DNA from: Delphinapterus leucas
Lineage: Eukaryota > Chordata > Mammalia > Artiodactyla > Monodontidae
Reading direction: 5' to 3'
Length of the DNA stretch: 64,000 nt
NCBI RefSeq assembly: GCF_002288925.2
Contig: NW_022098026.1
Coordinates: forward strand, 26,966,920-27,030,919
The notes below the pieces were generated by a model, which made no database searches, was not told where the DNA came from, and saw only the letters and a list, made by a program, of their open reading frames with translations. Shown one piece after another: positions 34,401 through 46,400 of the stretch (position 1 is the first letter of the stretch; every line of letters begins with the position of its first letter). The translations under genes were made by a program, and so were the position numbers.

Positions 34401-37400
34401 AACGTGGAAACGAAGTACCTCAACTTCATTCCTAATAGATGAGCTGCTGGGAGGAGGATGACATCAGTTAACTATACTACTTGAAAAGTATCCTCAGATT
34501 AGAGCCTATTTTTAAATTATAAAATTTTTAAATTGCAACAGTAAAAATATGGACCAAAGAAGACCAAGTTCAGATCAGAGCAGTGATTCAGAAATTATGC
34601 AATTAGAAACCAAAAAACAAACCTTACCTGCCCACCACTTCCAGGAAGTAGGCAGGTATCAGAAGGTAAGCCCCAGAAAGGGGAAAAGAAAAACAGACAA
34701 AAAACATAAAACACAGGAGTTGAACTGTATGGCAACAGTGATAAGAAATGGCACTGTGCCCTAACAGTTCTACTCCTTAGTAGCACTAAGAGTGCCAGAG
34801 AGATATAGAAAGGAAATAGATTAGCAGCTCAGTGGCATTTGCCCGTTTGTTTTTTTTTTCAATTTGAGAGGAATAACTGCAGAATTCAATTCTACAGTAG
34901 ACCCCTAGACCCTGAATATTTGTACAATTTAAAAAAAGTAAAAAAAAAAAAAAAAAGTAACGCCCTAAGAAAAAATCATTTTGAAATTAAGAACACATGT
35001 AAGCTAAGCAGCAACTAAAAGAGAGATTTATTTTTGTGGTAAGTAAGGATATATCGAGCTCTTCAGTTATTTGAGCATTTAAGAGAGTAAATGAGGGCTT
35101 CCCTGGCGGTGCAGTGGTTGGGAGTCTGCCTGCTAATGCAGGGGACACGGGTTTGAGCCCTGGTCTGGGAGGATCCCACATGCCGCGGAGCGACTGAGCC
35201 ACAACTACTGAGCCTGCGCTCCACAACAAGCGAGGCCGTGACAGTGAGGGGCCCGCGCACCGCGATAAAGACTGGCCCCCGTTTGCCACAATTAGAGAAA
35301 GCCCTTGCACAGAAACGAAGGCCCAACACAGCAAAAAAAAAAAAAAATTAAAAAAAAAGAGTAAATGACGTGCTCTGCAACTGAGAAGATAGACACTTCG
35401 GGGGCAATGCCAGACTCACCTCTTGAACTTAGATCATGTTCACAATTTTCCATTTTTAATTCTAAAGCATTAACATGCAGAAAAATTCTTAACACTGTTA
35501 GTTGGAAAGAAAGTCAAAATACCATGGCTAACCAGATTCATTATTAAAAATCAACAAGTGTTAGGTCTAGGATTTTGGATTGATTGATTATACCATATTC
35601 CCAACACCAAATGTTTATTTTGGAAAGGGTTAATGAATGAGTAAAAAAGATGCAGTTGTTAAAAATGACCCAAAATCCCAAGAGAAATGATAATAATATA
35701 CACACATATATGTATATAAAAATACATATACATATATATGAATAAGGACATTTGGGTTTAAAGTTAGTAGTCAAATTTTCCAAGGACGTCTTTTTTTTAA
35801 AACAAAGAGCCAGATTTTTATGTATTTTAAAACCACCTCCTCGATCTAACACTGTTAGAAATGGATGAATTACCCAATTTTGTGTTCAATTTTTTTCCCC
35901 TGTAACGTCACTTGGTTCTTGGCTACTAACCTTTCATGTTACTCTTGGTTTTGTCAGTTTGCTTGCCTGTGGGGGTTTGGGCCTGCTGACCCTGCCCACT
36001 TGAAGAGGCTGCCTGCTGTGCTGCTTTCTGTTTTAACATTGTCCAATCAAATGTGTAGTCATATTGGTGATTCAGGGTCCTGGAAAATATAAAATTATAT
36101 GTTAACCCATTATTAATAGGGTCCAATTAAATACTCCACAGAACTTTCAAGACAGTGAGAGCATTTTTAAAGGAAATGAATATCTTCTCTTAAGTGTGGT
36201 AGCTTCTACAAGATTTCTTTCCCTATAGATGACTTACTGTTCAGTTAATTCCACTTTTTACATGTCTCAACTGGGGGGAAATGATGTCACCGCTTTGGTC
36301 TGCTGTATTCAAGAATAAATCCTCTCCCTTTTCAAAAAGAAGCTGCCTTTAAACTTTCTTGAAATGAGCAAGTGAGTGGGAATGAAAGGCAGCCATGAGG
36401 GAATTCTCTGGCAGTCCAGTGGTTAGGACTCTGTGCTTTCACAGCCGAGGGCGTGGGTTCAACCCCTGGTCCGGGAACTAAGATCCCACAAGCGGCACTG
36501 TGCAGCCAACAAAAAGGCAGCATGAACAACAAAAACACTGAGTCAAGCTGTCAGTTATGGGGGAATATTCTTAACAGAAGGTATCCCCTAAAGACACATC
36601 AGAGTAGACGTGAGACTGTAACTTTGAGAGGGCGATGTATATGCTGGTGACTTGGGAAGACTTCTCTAGGATTAGAGCATTATCCCTAATTCTTCTCTTC
36701 CAACTAAGATTTTGAGCCACATGTACTTTATTTTTTCAAGACCAATTTTGGGTTGTATACCTAGGGATCCTAGAATTTGGGCCTACTTCCACAATATCAT
36801 AAACTCCAATTATTGCCTGATATTTTAATTGCTATTCATTTTGGTATTGAGCAGGGTTGTCTACCAAGTTGGAGAGTCCCAATTGCCACCAACAGTCACT
36901 TGTATCTAATGTGAATTGTGTAACTATTGTGGAAAACTTATATTCTACTTTGAGTTTGATTTAACAGTTTCTCCATCCCAAACGAAAATATTTCAAGGAC
37001 ATTTGGAAATGGAAAAATGTCAAACTCACAGTTTCTTAACATTTCATTCCATCACACTGGTTAGACCCACTTTTACTTGCTACTTGTCAGAGTAGATATG
37101 TTGGGCAGACTGAACTAATTTCCCTCACTGGAGTTTATAGTCTTAAAAACTGACCTGAAAAGAATGCGGAATAGCTGCCTCAGGTACATGTAATCCGGGG
37201 CTTCCTCAAAGCGCAGCCCACGGCAATAGTTTAAGTACATGGCAAATTCTGCAGGAAATCCCTACGAGTTCAAGAGTTAAAACACAAAATTAAGACAACA
37301 ACAACAAAAAACTTATTTAAGACAGAAAAATCAATGTATTTAAAAACAAGCAAGAAATGTATTTAAGGATATTTTACTACTTTGCTAGAAGATCTGAGAA

Positions 37401-40400
37401 CCTAAATAACAACAATATGACTTGGTATCCTCATAAATTTGACAAAATTTCTTCGTCCCAACCACCTTATTACATACTATATCTTTTAATATTGGTAGAG
37501 GAAATATATATCTTTTCCTTGCAGTAACAGGTTCTTAAATAATTTAGATATCCCACTTGTTAACCTATTATTTTATCAATGTACAATAACTGCATGGCAA
37601 TAAAGAATAAACAACAAAAATGAGGCCAGTAATGTTCTTTGCCAGAACAGGACAGTGAATGGGTATTCTCTCTCCATTCTGAAATTACTTTCTTTTTAAA
37701 CAGCAGTACAGACCTATATAAAGAGAAGTAAAATCAAGAGTGCAATTATACAAAGCAACCATTGTTATGATATAGATCAATCCAATACCACACCCTATGA
37801 ATATACTGGGTTTGTCTTTTCTTTTTTCCATAATCCAATGCTTCCTCCTATGAACAGATTGGGTTTGTCTTTTTTTAACATAACTGTTATCATACTGCAT
37901 ACATAATATATTCCCTTTTCCATTAAAAGATTGCAAGCATCCTTCTATGTCATTTCTAACCTCCGCATCAACTTTTTAGAAGTTCATGGCCGGATATTGT
38001 TTGACCTAATGAATACATCATAATTAACATGTTCCCTATAACTGGACATTTAGAGGATTCCATTTTTCTCTATTATAGACAATATTAATAAGTACATCTG
38101 TGGTGTAAACTGTTTCCACGTTTGGTTTCTTGGCAAAGATTCTCAAAGATGTATACAGGTGTTTTTTAAGGCTGTTGATATTAGTCACCAAAAGGATTTT
38201 GCCATTAGGAACCTAGAAATGCAAAGTATTTAAACAAAAAAAATCCCCACATCTCCTCCCTTTGAGTAAATGTGAACGTGAAGGAAGATGAGTTAAAAGA
38301 GGCAGTCTCTTCCCAAAATCTTATGATTTTGAGAAATTTCTCACATCCACAGGTAGGATAGAATGTATACATCCACAACATTTATTTTTTATTGATTACA
38401 GTGATGGAAACCAATTTAATTTTTACAAAGTACTTTCTTAAAAATTTATTTTATCTATTTTATTTTTAGCTGCGTTGGGCCTTTGTTGCTGTGTGCAGGC
38501 TTTTCTCTGGTTCCGGTGAGTGGGGGCTACTCTTTGTTGTGATGCGCGGGCTTCTCATTGCAGTGGCTTCTCGTTGAAGAGCACGGGCTCTAGGCGCGTG
38601 GGCTTCAGTAGTTGTGGCACGGGGGCTCAGTAGTTGTGGCTTGCGGGCTCTAGAGCGCAGGCTCAGTAGCTCGGTAGTTGTGGCGCACGGGCTTAGTTAC
38701 TCCACGGCATGTTGGACCTTCCCAGACCAGGGCTCAAACCCGTGTCCCCTGCATCAGCAGGCGGACTCTCAACCACTGCGCCACCAGGGAAGTCCTCAAC
38801 TTTTAATATACATTCACAGTCTGTATTAATAGTATTCTGCATTTATCAAATGAACTTCCTTCTACAAAAGAAAACTACCAACATGATAAGTATTTCATAT
38901 GTAAAGTGTGAACTGTCGCTAGACCATGCCGCTGGACCATAAGACTGAAAACAATCTCACTACTTTATAGTAATACCTAATACTTCGGTGTTCACTGCAC
39001 CCTGAATCAATTATATGTGTCTAATCCAGAAAGACAAATGTAGTTCACAATTTCCAGATCAAAATTAAGATGTTGCACACAAGCAGAGAATGTACTAAAT
39101 CCTCCCGTTCTCTTCCTGAATATTTTATTCATTAACCTAAAATGTATTTCATAATTTAAAACAAATCCCCAAAGAGTCTCAGAAAAGATCATAAATTTCT
39201 CAACCCATCCCCTCTGTTTCTGTAGATATGCAGAAAAAGAGAAAGCAAATTTGTGGATGGGGAGACTCATAAAGACATCACCATTTACTCCCTTCCAGAG
39301 TACTATTTCAACTCATGCTGATTTCTCCCTTCTACCACCCAAATATGTAATTATATATTGTTTTCTAATTATTTCAGGTATGCAATTGTCACAAAGATGA
39401 CCACGTGGTCTTCTTTCTACGGAAGAGACATCATGACAAAAGTATCTTTCCACTCTCAACTCACGTGCCTCTCTTCAAAGTTTGAGATTTCAGAGAAATG
39501 AGCCAGATTCAAACTGCCATCTATACTGTTGGACACTTTCTATTTCTGGATTGTTCTATTCTGCTTGCTTTTGTTTCCCTAATTCCTTGATATGCCAATT
39601 GTGGATATCCTTTCTTCTCTGGCACCAGTTTAAGAATAAGGGGAATATTTCTTAACTTAATTTTCTCATAAATTGGTTTTGAGGTTTGGAATTGAGGTTC
39701 TATTAGAAAAGTTTACCTCCTTCTTATTTTTCCTCCAATTTAAAACAGATCATAGGGCCTAAACCAGAAACATAAAACAATTATTTTAAAATGACTCATA
39801 TATTCAGGTCATTCCTTTTTAAATTTTTTTGGCTGTGCTGGGTCTTCGTTGCTGCGCGCCGGCTTTTCTCTCGTTGTGGTGAGCGGGGGCCACTCTTCCT
39901 TGTGTTGCGTGGGATTCTCGAGGTGGCTTCTCTTGTTGGGGTGCACGGGCTTCAGCAGTTGCAGCGTGTGGGCTCAGTACTTGTGGCACGTGGACTTCAG
40001 TAGTTGCGGCACGCAGGCCCTAGAGCATATGGGCTTCAGCAGTTGCGGTGTGTGGGCTCAGTAGTTGTGGCGTGCAGGCTTAGTTGCTCCGCAGCATGTG
40101 GGATCTTCCCAGACAAGGGATCGAACCTGTGTCCCCTGCACTGGCAGGCGGATTCTTAACCACTGTGCCACCAGGAAGTCCTCAAGTCATTCATAAAGAT
40201 ACCAAGAATCAACCAAAGTAAATTTAAAACAGTAAATAGCTACTCAATAGGATGCTTAAGTTCTAAGGCTGTAAAATAAAATGTTCCTTTTTGTTCCTGG
40301 ATCATTTATATTAAAAAAAAAAATCATCATGTACACTTACCTTACATAGAACTTCAACAGGTGTGGACATCTTCTTTTCGCTAATTTTTTCATACTTTTG

Positions 40401-43400
40401 CTTCTTTGTTGCAGCCTGTGGAGAATAAGAAACCACACAGATATACTCGGTATTATGAGAAGAATTTTACTAGTTTAACATACTACACATAAAAGGAAAC
40501 TTGAGATTCAAGAGAAATAACCTAGAATAAAAAAGAAATCAAAGTATAATACATGTAATCTCCTTTTCCTAAACTGTTAACTTTTCACATGACTTTCTGC
40601 TTCAAGAACGTTTTTAGCTGTTAGCAAAGGGTGAGTTTAACAGGAATATGATTTAAGTAAAAATGGGTGGAGTCAAATTTGAAATGAGATTTCTTAACCC
40701 ATATTCAACAAGGGCAAAATAAGCAGATCAATACCAAACACATGTGCCTGCCCATCATTTAGTGACATTAATAACTGGTGTTATTTTTCCAGTGTAAAAA
40801 TATTCACACTGGATAAAGCTACCCACACTGAGCAATTTGTCAAGCTCATAGATGCTCAATAAATACAGGGACCATTTACCTTTAAAGGACCAATAAAGCA
40901 ACTAAACAGCCATTAAATTCTTGGACACAGTAATTTATCATTACCATACAAATACTCACAAAAGTAATGGTAAAACTCCTAATTAATGGAAACAAATAAA
41001 ATGTTAGGACAATTAAATAATATAGCTAGTATTATTGGATAAACTAGTTCTACTGTACATAAAAGTACACATTTTCAACATAATGGCAACACATCAAAAT
41101 GAGAAAGTCTCCACCTTTCTTAGCCCATGTCAAGTTCCTTCCAGGTAAAGCTACTGGTTACCAATGGGTACCTGCTAATTGTCCCAAAGGAAACTGTTCC
41201 TCAAGTGTGACTGTGAGAGTCTACTAACCTAATTATTACTGAAACGATCAGATTTTATTTTACCAATAAAGGTAAAAACAAAGTCATTCACTCTCAGAAA
41301 ACCTCATACTTGAAAGGGACCTTAAAGGCCATCTCCAATGTGTATTTGTATTCTTAAAACAAAAAGCTGGTGATGTGAGTCTGGTTTACCTTTAGTCCTT
41401 GCCATGGCAGGCTGGTTCTATTAAAATACATCAAAACATATCCTAATGATTCCATGTCATCTCGGCGACTAGAAAAGAAAATGTAAATTTAAAGGCTGGA
41501 ATTATTGTGAAGAACATGTGAAAGAAAGCCAGGTACACAAGAAAAAATGTTTCCAAGCAAGGAGAGAAAGTAATTTGGTATCTTGTGCAAGGAGTTACTC
41601 AGTTAAGGTAATTTTAAAAAAAAGTTCCTAATGGGTTACTTCTAAACAAAATTTCCTCACAGAATCCAAAATTATAAAATCCAACACGATCCTGCAACTT
41701 AACTTTTAAAGAGCAAAAAGAATTTAGCTAAATAACTTTATAAATGAGGTTAATAAAGATGGAAGAACCATCTAGCAGGACATAAGTTTTACAGAAGCTC
41801 ACAAAGATTATTTAGGGATAACTCTGAAAAAATTAACAACTTTAAGCTAATTAAACATCTATATGAATATATACACAAACACATACACACTTACACACAT
41901 ATTCAGACAGATACATGTACTTAAGGACTGGTAATGGCCTACAGAAGATGTGAAACTATAGTTTAACCAAGGGTACTCAGATATTCATGGCTATTCCCTA
42001 AGCTTAAAAGCTCATTCTCATGAAGTTCCATAACCTGGAAGCATATCATTTCTACGCTTATTTATTTATATATTTTTTGTGGTACGCGGGCCTCTCACTC
42101 TTGTGGCCTCTCCCGTTGCAGAGCACAGGCTCTGGACGCGCAGGCTCAGCGGCCATGGCTCACAGGCCCAGCCGCTCCGCGGCATGTGGGATCTTCCCGG
42201 ACTGGGGCACGAACCCGTGTCCCCTGCATCAGCAGGCGGATTCTCAACCACTGCGCCACCAGGGAAGCCCTCTACGCTTATTTTAAGGAGCAAAAAGAAA
42301 AATGATTGACAAAAGATGAAAAACTAGAATTCAAGTCAGAAAATAGAAAGACCACAGAAATTATGACAATGTTTAAACTAAATCCTATTCATTTATGTAG
42401 GGGTGGAAGAGTAGAACGGGGATGGTCCACCAACCACATTTTGGTTTATTAGAAATCAGATAACATTTTCCTTGTAGAAATAACCAATACATTCTTCCCC
42501 TAAACTCAACTTGCTTCACTAACATATAAAAAGCCCAAGATCAGTATTAAGAAAAAAAGTATTGTCTTTAGCTGCAAAAAGAAACATAAAGTTGCATTTA
42601 TGCTTCTAATTTCCATCATGCAATATTTTCTCCTCAAAAGACAAGCTTCAACAAAGAAAACAAAAAGGCCTCATTTAATCGGCTTCTTTGCACTGTCCAA
42701 AGCAGCAGATAAAAGGATTAATAAGTGTCTTTCAAATCTTCAGCCAAGAAACATCTTTAGATATTGTAAGAAACTAATTAAAATATTTTTAAAACCCATC
42801 AATGGCTTTTGCTATGGATTTGATAAACACATTCAATTTTCAAACTCACCTCTGTTCAATACCAAGATGTGCATTGATGCTAGCATATCGAGCAGTGCCA
42901 GTGAGATTTTTATCTTCTCTGTATGGTATGTGTTGCCTTGTCCTGTTGTCTCTGTACTTTTTGGCCAAACCAAAATCAATAAGGAATAACTTTAAAAGAA
43001 AATAAAGAGACATTAGGTTTCCAATCTTGTTCAGTTAAACTGCTTCTTACTCATTAAATGGCATCTATTCTATTTTGTTCAATTATATCAAAATAAAGCA
43101 TCATAAACAGAACAGATAATGAACAAACTTAACACTCCAATAAGCTTTTATTAGTCCTCATCAATAAATCAAGTTAAAAAAATACAGTTAAGTCAAGTGG
43201 TTGATCCCTGTCAGCTGAACAATTTCATAGGCCAGTTCATTACACATTCAGGAGCCTGTCTTTGGAACCTCTAACATAGTGGAGAAATGTATACATGCTC
43301 AATATCAGAGTTGCTGACAAGTGTGCTGCATGCCATAATGAAGCCTGACATCCTGTTACACTGGTAAACAAGCATGGGGTTTTAAAAAACTAGACATAAG

Positions 43401-46400
43401 CTATCTGGAACTCTTCCATTCTACAAAGGCCACTCTTTAGTATGCCAACAGAATGCTCATTATCTAAAATAAGACAACTCTGAAAGTTGTATATTGACAA
43501 CAAAACCAAGATTTTTATTTATAATAAATAAGCATTTTAAAACAAGCATGCATTTCATTTTATTTCCAACTGACATTTACGCATGTGAGCAGCTTAAGCT
43601 TCTGGAAAATATAACAAGTTGATCTAAAGTCTTAAAAAGCACTTAAGTATTTATTTATTTAAATAAAGGTGGCTTACAATCAGCAGTTTAAATGAGCTAA
43701 CCAGAAACCAAGTAGTATTTTAGAACAAAATAATGTTTAGTGCTGTTTCATTTAAATGGTACACAGGGCGTAAGATACTCATTTATAATGTAGCTAATTT
43801 TAAAAATTAATTCAGGTTTACTCTCCATGATTAAAACTTTTATACAAAGAAGAAAAAAAACAAAAGTATTTTGGGGGGAAAAACCCAAAATATGTTCATA
43901 TTTACCTACCTTCTAAATCAAAATAATCTTAACTTAAAATTTTATTTAGTCTTTATCATAAAATCACTTATCAAAAGTTATGTCTACAAAGTTTATCAAG
44001 CAAAGCAGGTCTATGTGCTCTTATACTACGTAGCCCTACACTATTCTTTTCTAGTTTACACCTAAATTTTGCAGTTTTTCTTCCCATTAGGCTGACATTA
44101 GGTTCCTTCTGCTGCAGTTTACAGTCTGTGATATACTGGGAAACATGACCACCTAGACTGTTAGGGTTTGCGTCAAAAAATAACTAAAGCGGGCTTCCCT
44201 GGTGGTGCAGTGGTTGAGAGTCCGCCTGCCGATGCAGGGGACACGGGTTCGTGCCCCGGTCCGGGAAGATCCCACATGCCGCGGAGCGGCTAGGCCCGTG
44301 AGCCATGGCCGCTGGTCCTGCGCGTCCGGAGCCTGTTGCTCCGCAACGGGAAAGGCCACAACAGTGAGAGGCCCGCGTACCGCAAAAAAAAAACAAAACA
44401 AAAAACTAAAGCAAGTTACTGATTTAAGTGAAAAAGATATGACCAAGTGCTTCTTTTAGGAGGATGAAAAATGCCTATTTCAGGCAGGCACTACAACCTA
44501 GCCTTAGTTATACACTGGATGGGAAAGGCTGAGGTTTGAGCTTCTGTAACCATATTGACAATGAAACACTTATTTTCACCTGGTCTACTACAAAGAATGA
44601 AGATTAAATTTTCAGTAAAATGTAACTGGATAATGAAAGCTCTTTGTATGATTAAACTCACTTCTTGAACAACTGAATTATTATAAAATAGGGACAGGAA
44701 AGTTAATGTTATAAACCACTAAGAGAAATAAAGCTCATACTCTTTTAAGTTTCTTTCGATATGAAAATTGGCTCAGTACTCAAATATTAAAATGAGCAAA
44801 ATATACTTATGTTAAGCAAAACAAAAATTATGACTTAAGTTCTACAGATTCACACTGAAAAGAAAACAAGGGAAAAACAAACCCAAAAGGACATCCAACT
44901 TCACGGCATTTAAAAACTCTCCCAAAGAATTATGTGGGGGCGTCCCTGGTGGCGCAGTGGTTGAGAGTCCGCCTGCCGATGCAGGGGACACGGGTTCGTG
45001 CCCCGGTCCGGGAAGATCCCACATGCCGCGGAGCGGCTGGGCCTGTGAGCCATGGCCGCTGAGCCTGCGCGTCCGGAGCCTGTGCTCCGCAACGGAGGAG
45101 GCCACAAGAGTGCGAGGCCCACGTACCGCAAAAAAAAAAAAAAAAAAAAAAAATTATGTGGGTTATGAATAAAAAGTGATTAGGCCATGAACTTTCTTCT
45201 AAGGATTATTTTCTAAGATTGCTTCCTTTAGTACTCCAAATGGAGGAGAAAACAGGAACAACTCTGACATGGTTATGTCTGATAGTTACATTCATGTCTA
45301 GATTCAACAGCTGCATTTGCAACTCAATAACCACTTTCTCACAACTACAAGACTGCTTTATAAAAACTCAGTGTTCACTAGAGTTCTTTCCTTCTACAAT
45401 TCTAAAGGACAAAAACCTAACTTATTAAGAACAAAAATGGACAAACACTACCTTCTTAAGTATCTCAATCTTTAATATTAAAGCAAAAAATTTTTAAATT
45501 TTCTCCTATAAAAACTGAAAATGAGTCAGGAAAAGTAACGTCACTGATAAATAAAGGTATCCCATTTTAAGAGCAAACAACTGAAAACTACTTAAAATTT
45601 AAAAATTTTAAATCTCTTGATAGTTCATTACCTTCTGGTACCTATCATGCTTCTTTAGTCGCTCTCTATGCACTGAATTTAAAACGAGTAAAAACATATA
45701 TAATGGGAAATATTTACATGAAACCATGTGATACCAAGGATACAACCCAACAGGCGCAGATATGTAAAGGTAAAACCAAAAAAGGAAAAGTCAGTATTCA
45801 ACGTCATAAAATAATGTGTTTTTATAGGTCTGCATATGCAAAGAGACGTTTAAACTCTTCGGTTGTCAAGCTGCTTTTCTGTGGATTTTAACTACATGTT
45901 CTAAGTAAAATTTGTGGCTGTTTTAAAGAATGCAGCATATTTTTCAAAGGAATGTGGAAATGAGTTAATGTTGGGTACGCTGGGATAACTCCATTCAGCA
46001 GACGTGCCATTTTCTTCAGAAACGCTACTGCCAATTTTAGTTTTTGGTATTTACAACAGTTTTTCTCCTAACCAGCAGTCACATTTTCCTGCCCTTCAGG
46101 AAATTCACAAGATTACTTTTCCTTATAACCCAGAAAACCTATTATTAAATAATTATGTTATAAAATATAAGTAAAATGTGTGAATGTATATGGATAAGTA
46201 AAAATAGGGCAGTAAAGTTGCCTTACAATGTACCTAATTACCCACCATCCTCCCTCTCTGCCCAACCAAGACCTAGTTACCACAGTTGGTATTTCTTTGT
46301 GAATAAAAGTAAAATTGAATTCCTGAAACCGTTTTAACAGTGGGAGAACGTAGTTCCTGAAATAATGCTGGGCAGTATGGAAAAGGATTAAATGATTACC

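Larger units (their letters stand above)
28495..35930 (-). other. CSNK1A1 last intron (about 7.4 kb)
   Basis: The intron runs from the GT donor next to 35931 (or the GC donor next to 35967) to the acceptor before 28494. It holds one CHR SINE (35095-35357), an old DNA-transposon-like repeat (30140-30540), an AT-rich dinucleotide tract near 35690-35740, and otherwise unassigned AT-rich DNA. No additional coding exon was recognised. Confidence 0.85.
37262..40340 (-). other. CSNK1A1 intron (3.1 kb)
   Basis: The intron contains two long CHR SINEs in the sense of the gene (38436-38795 and 39815-40182) and a degenerate L1-like stretch at about 37685-38140. Nothing coding is seen. Confidence 0.85.
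40416..42849 (-). other. Two CSNK1A1 introns (40416-41389 and 41469-42849) flanking exon 41390-41468
   Basis: The first has no recognisable repeat. The second carries a 207-nt CHR SINE (42064-42270) in the sense of the gene. Nothing coding is seen outside the exon. Confidence 0.8.

Noticed and set aside
44191..44403. tRNA gene suggested by A-box and B-box-like motifs
   Set aside because: The motifs belong to tRNA-derived SINEs. There is no intact cloverleaf, and the copies have poly(A) tails and target-site duplications.
42066..45131. Several 70-130 codon frames on both strands (for example at 42020-42309, 44153-44459 and 44842-45172)
   Set aside because: They are translations of CHR SINEs in various frames; the same peptide pieces (such as [19 protein letters not shown]) recur at every SINE of this type. 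Not genes.
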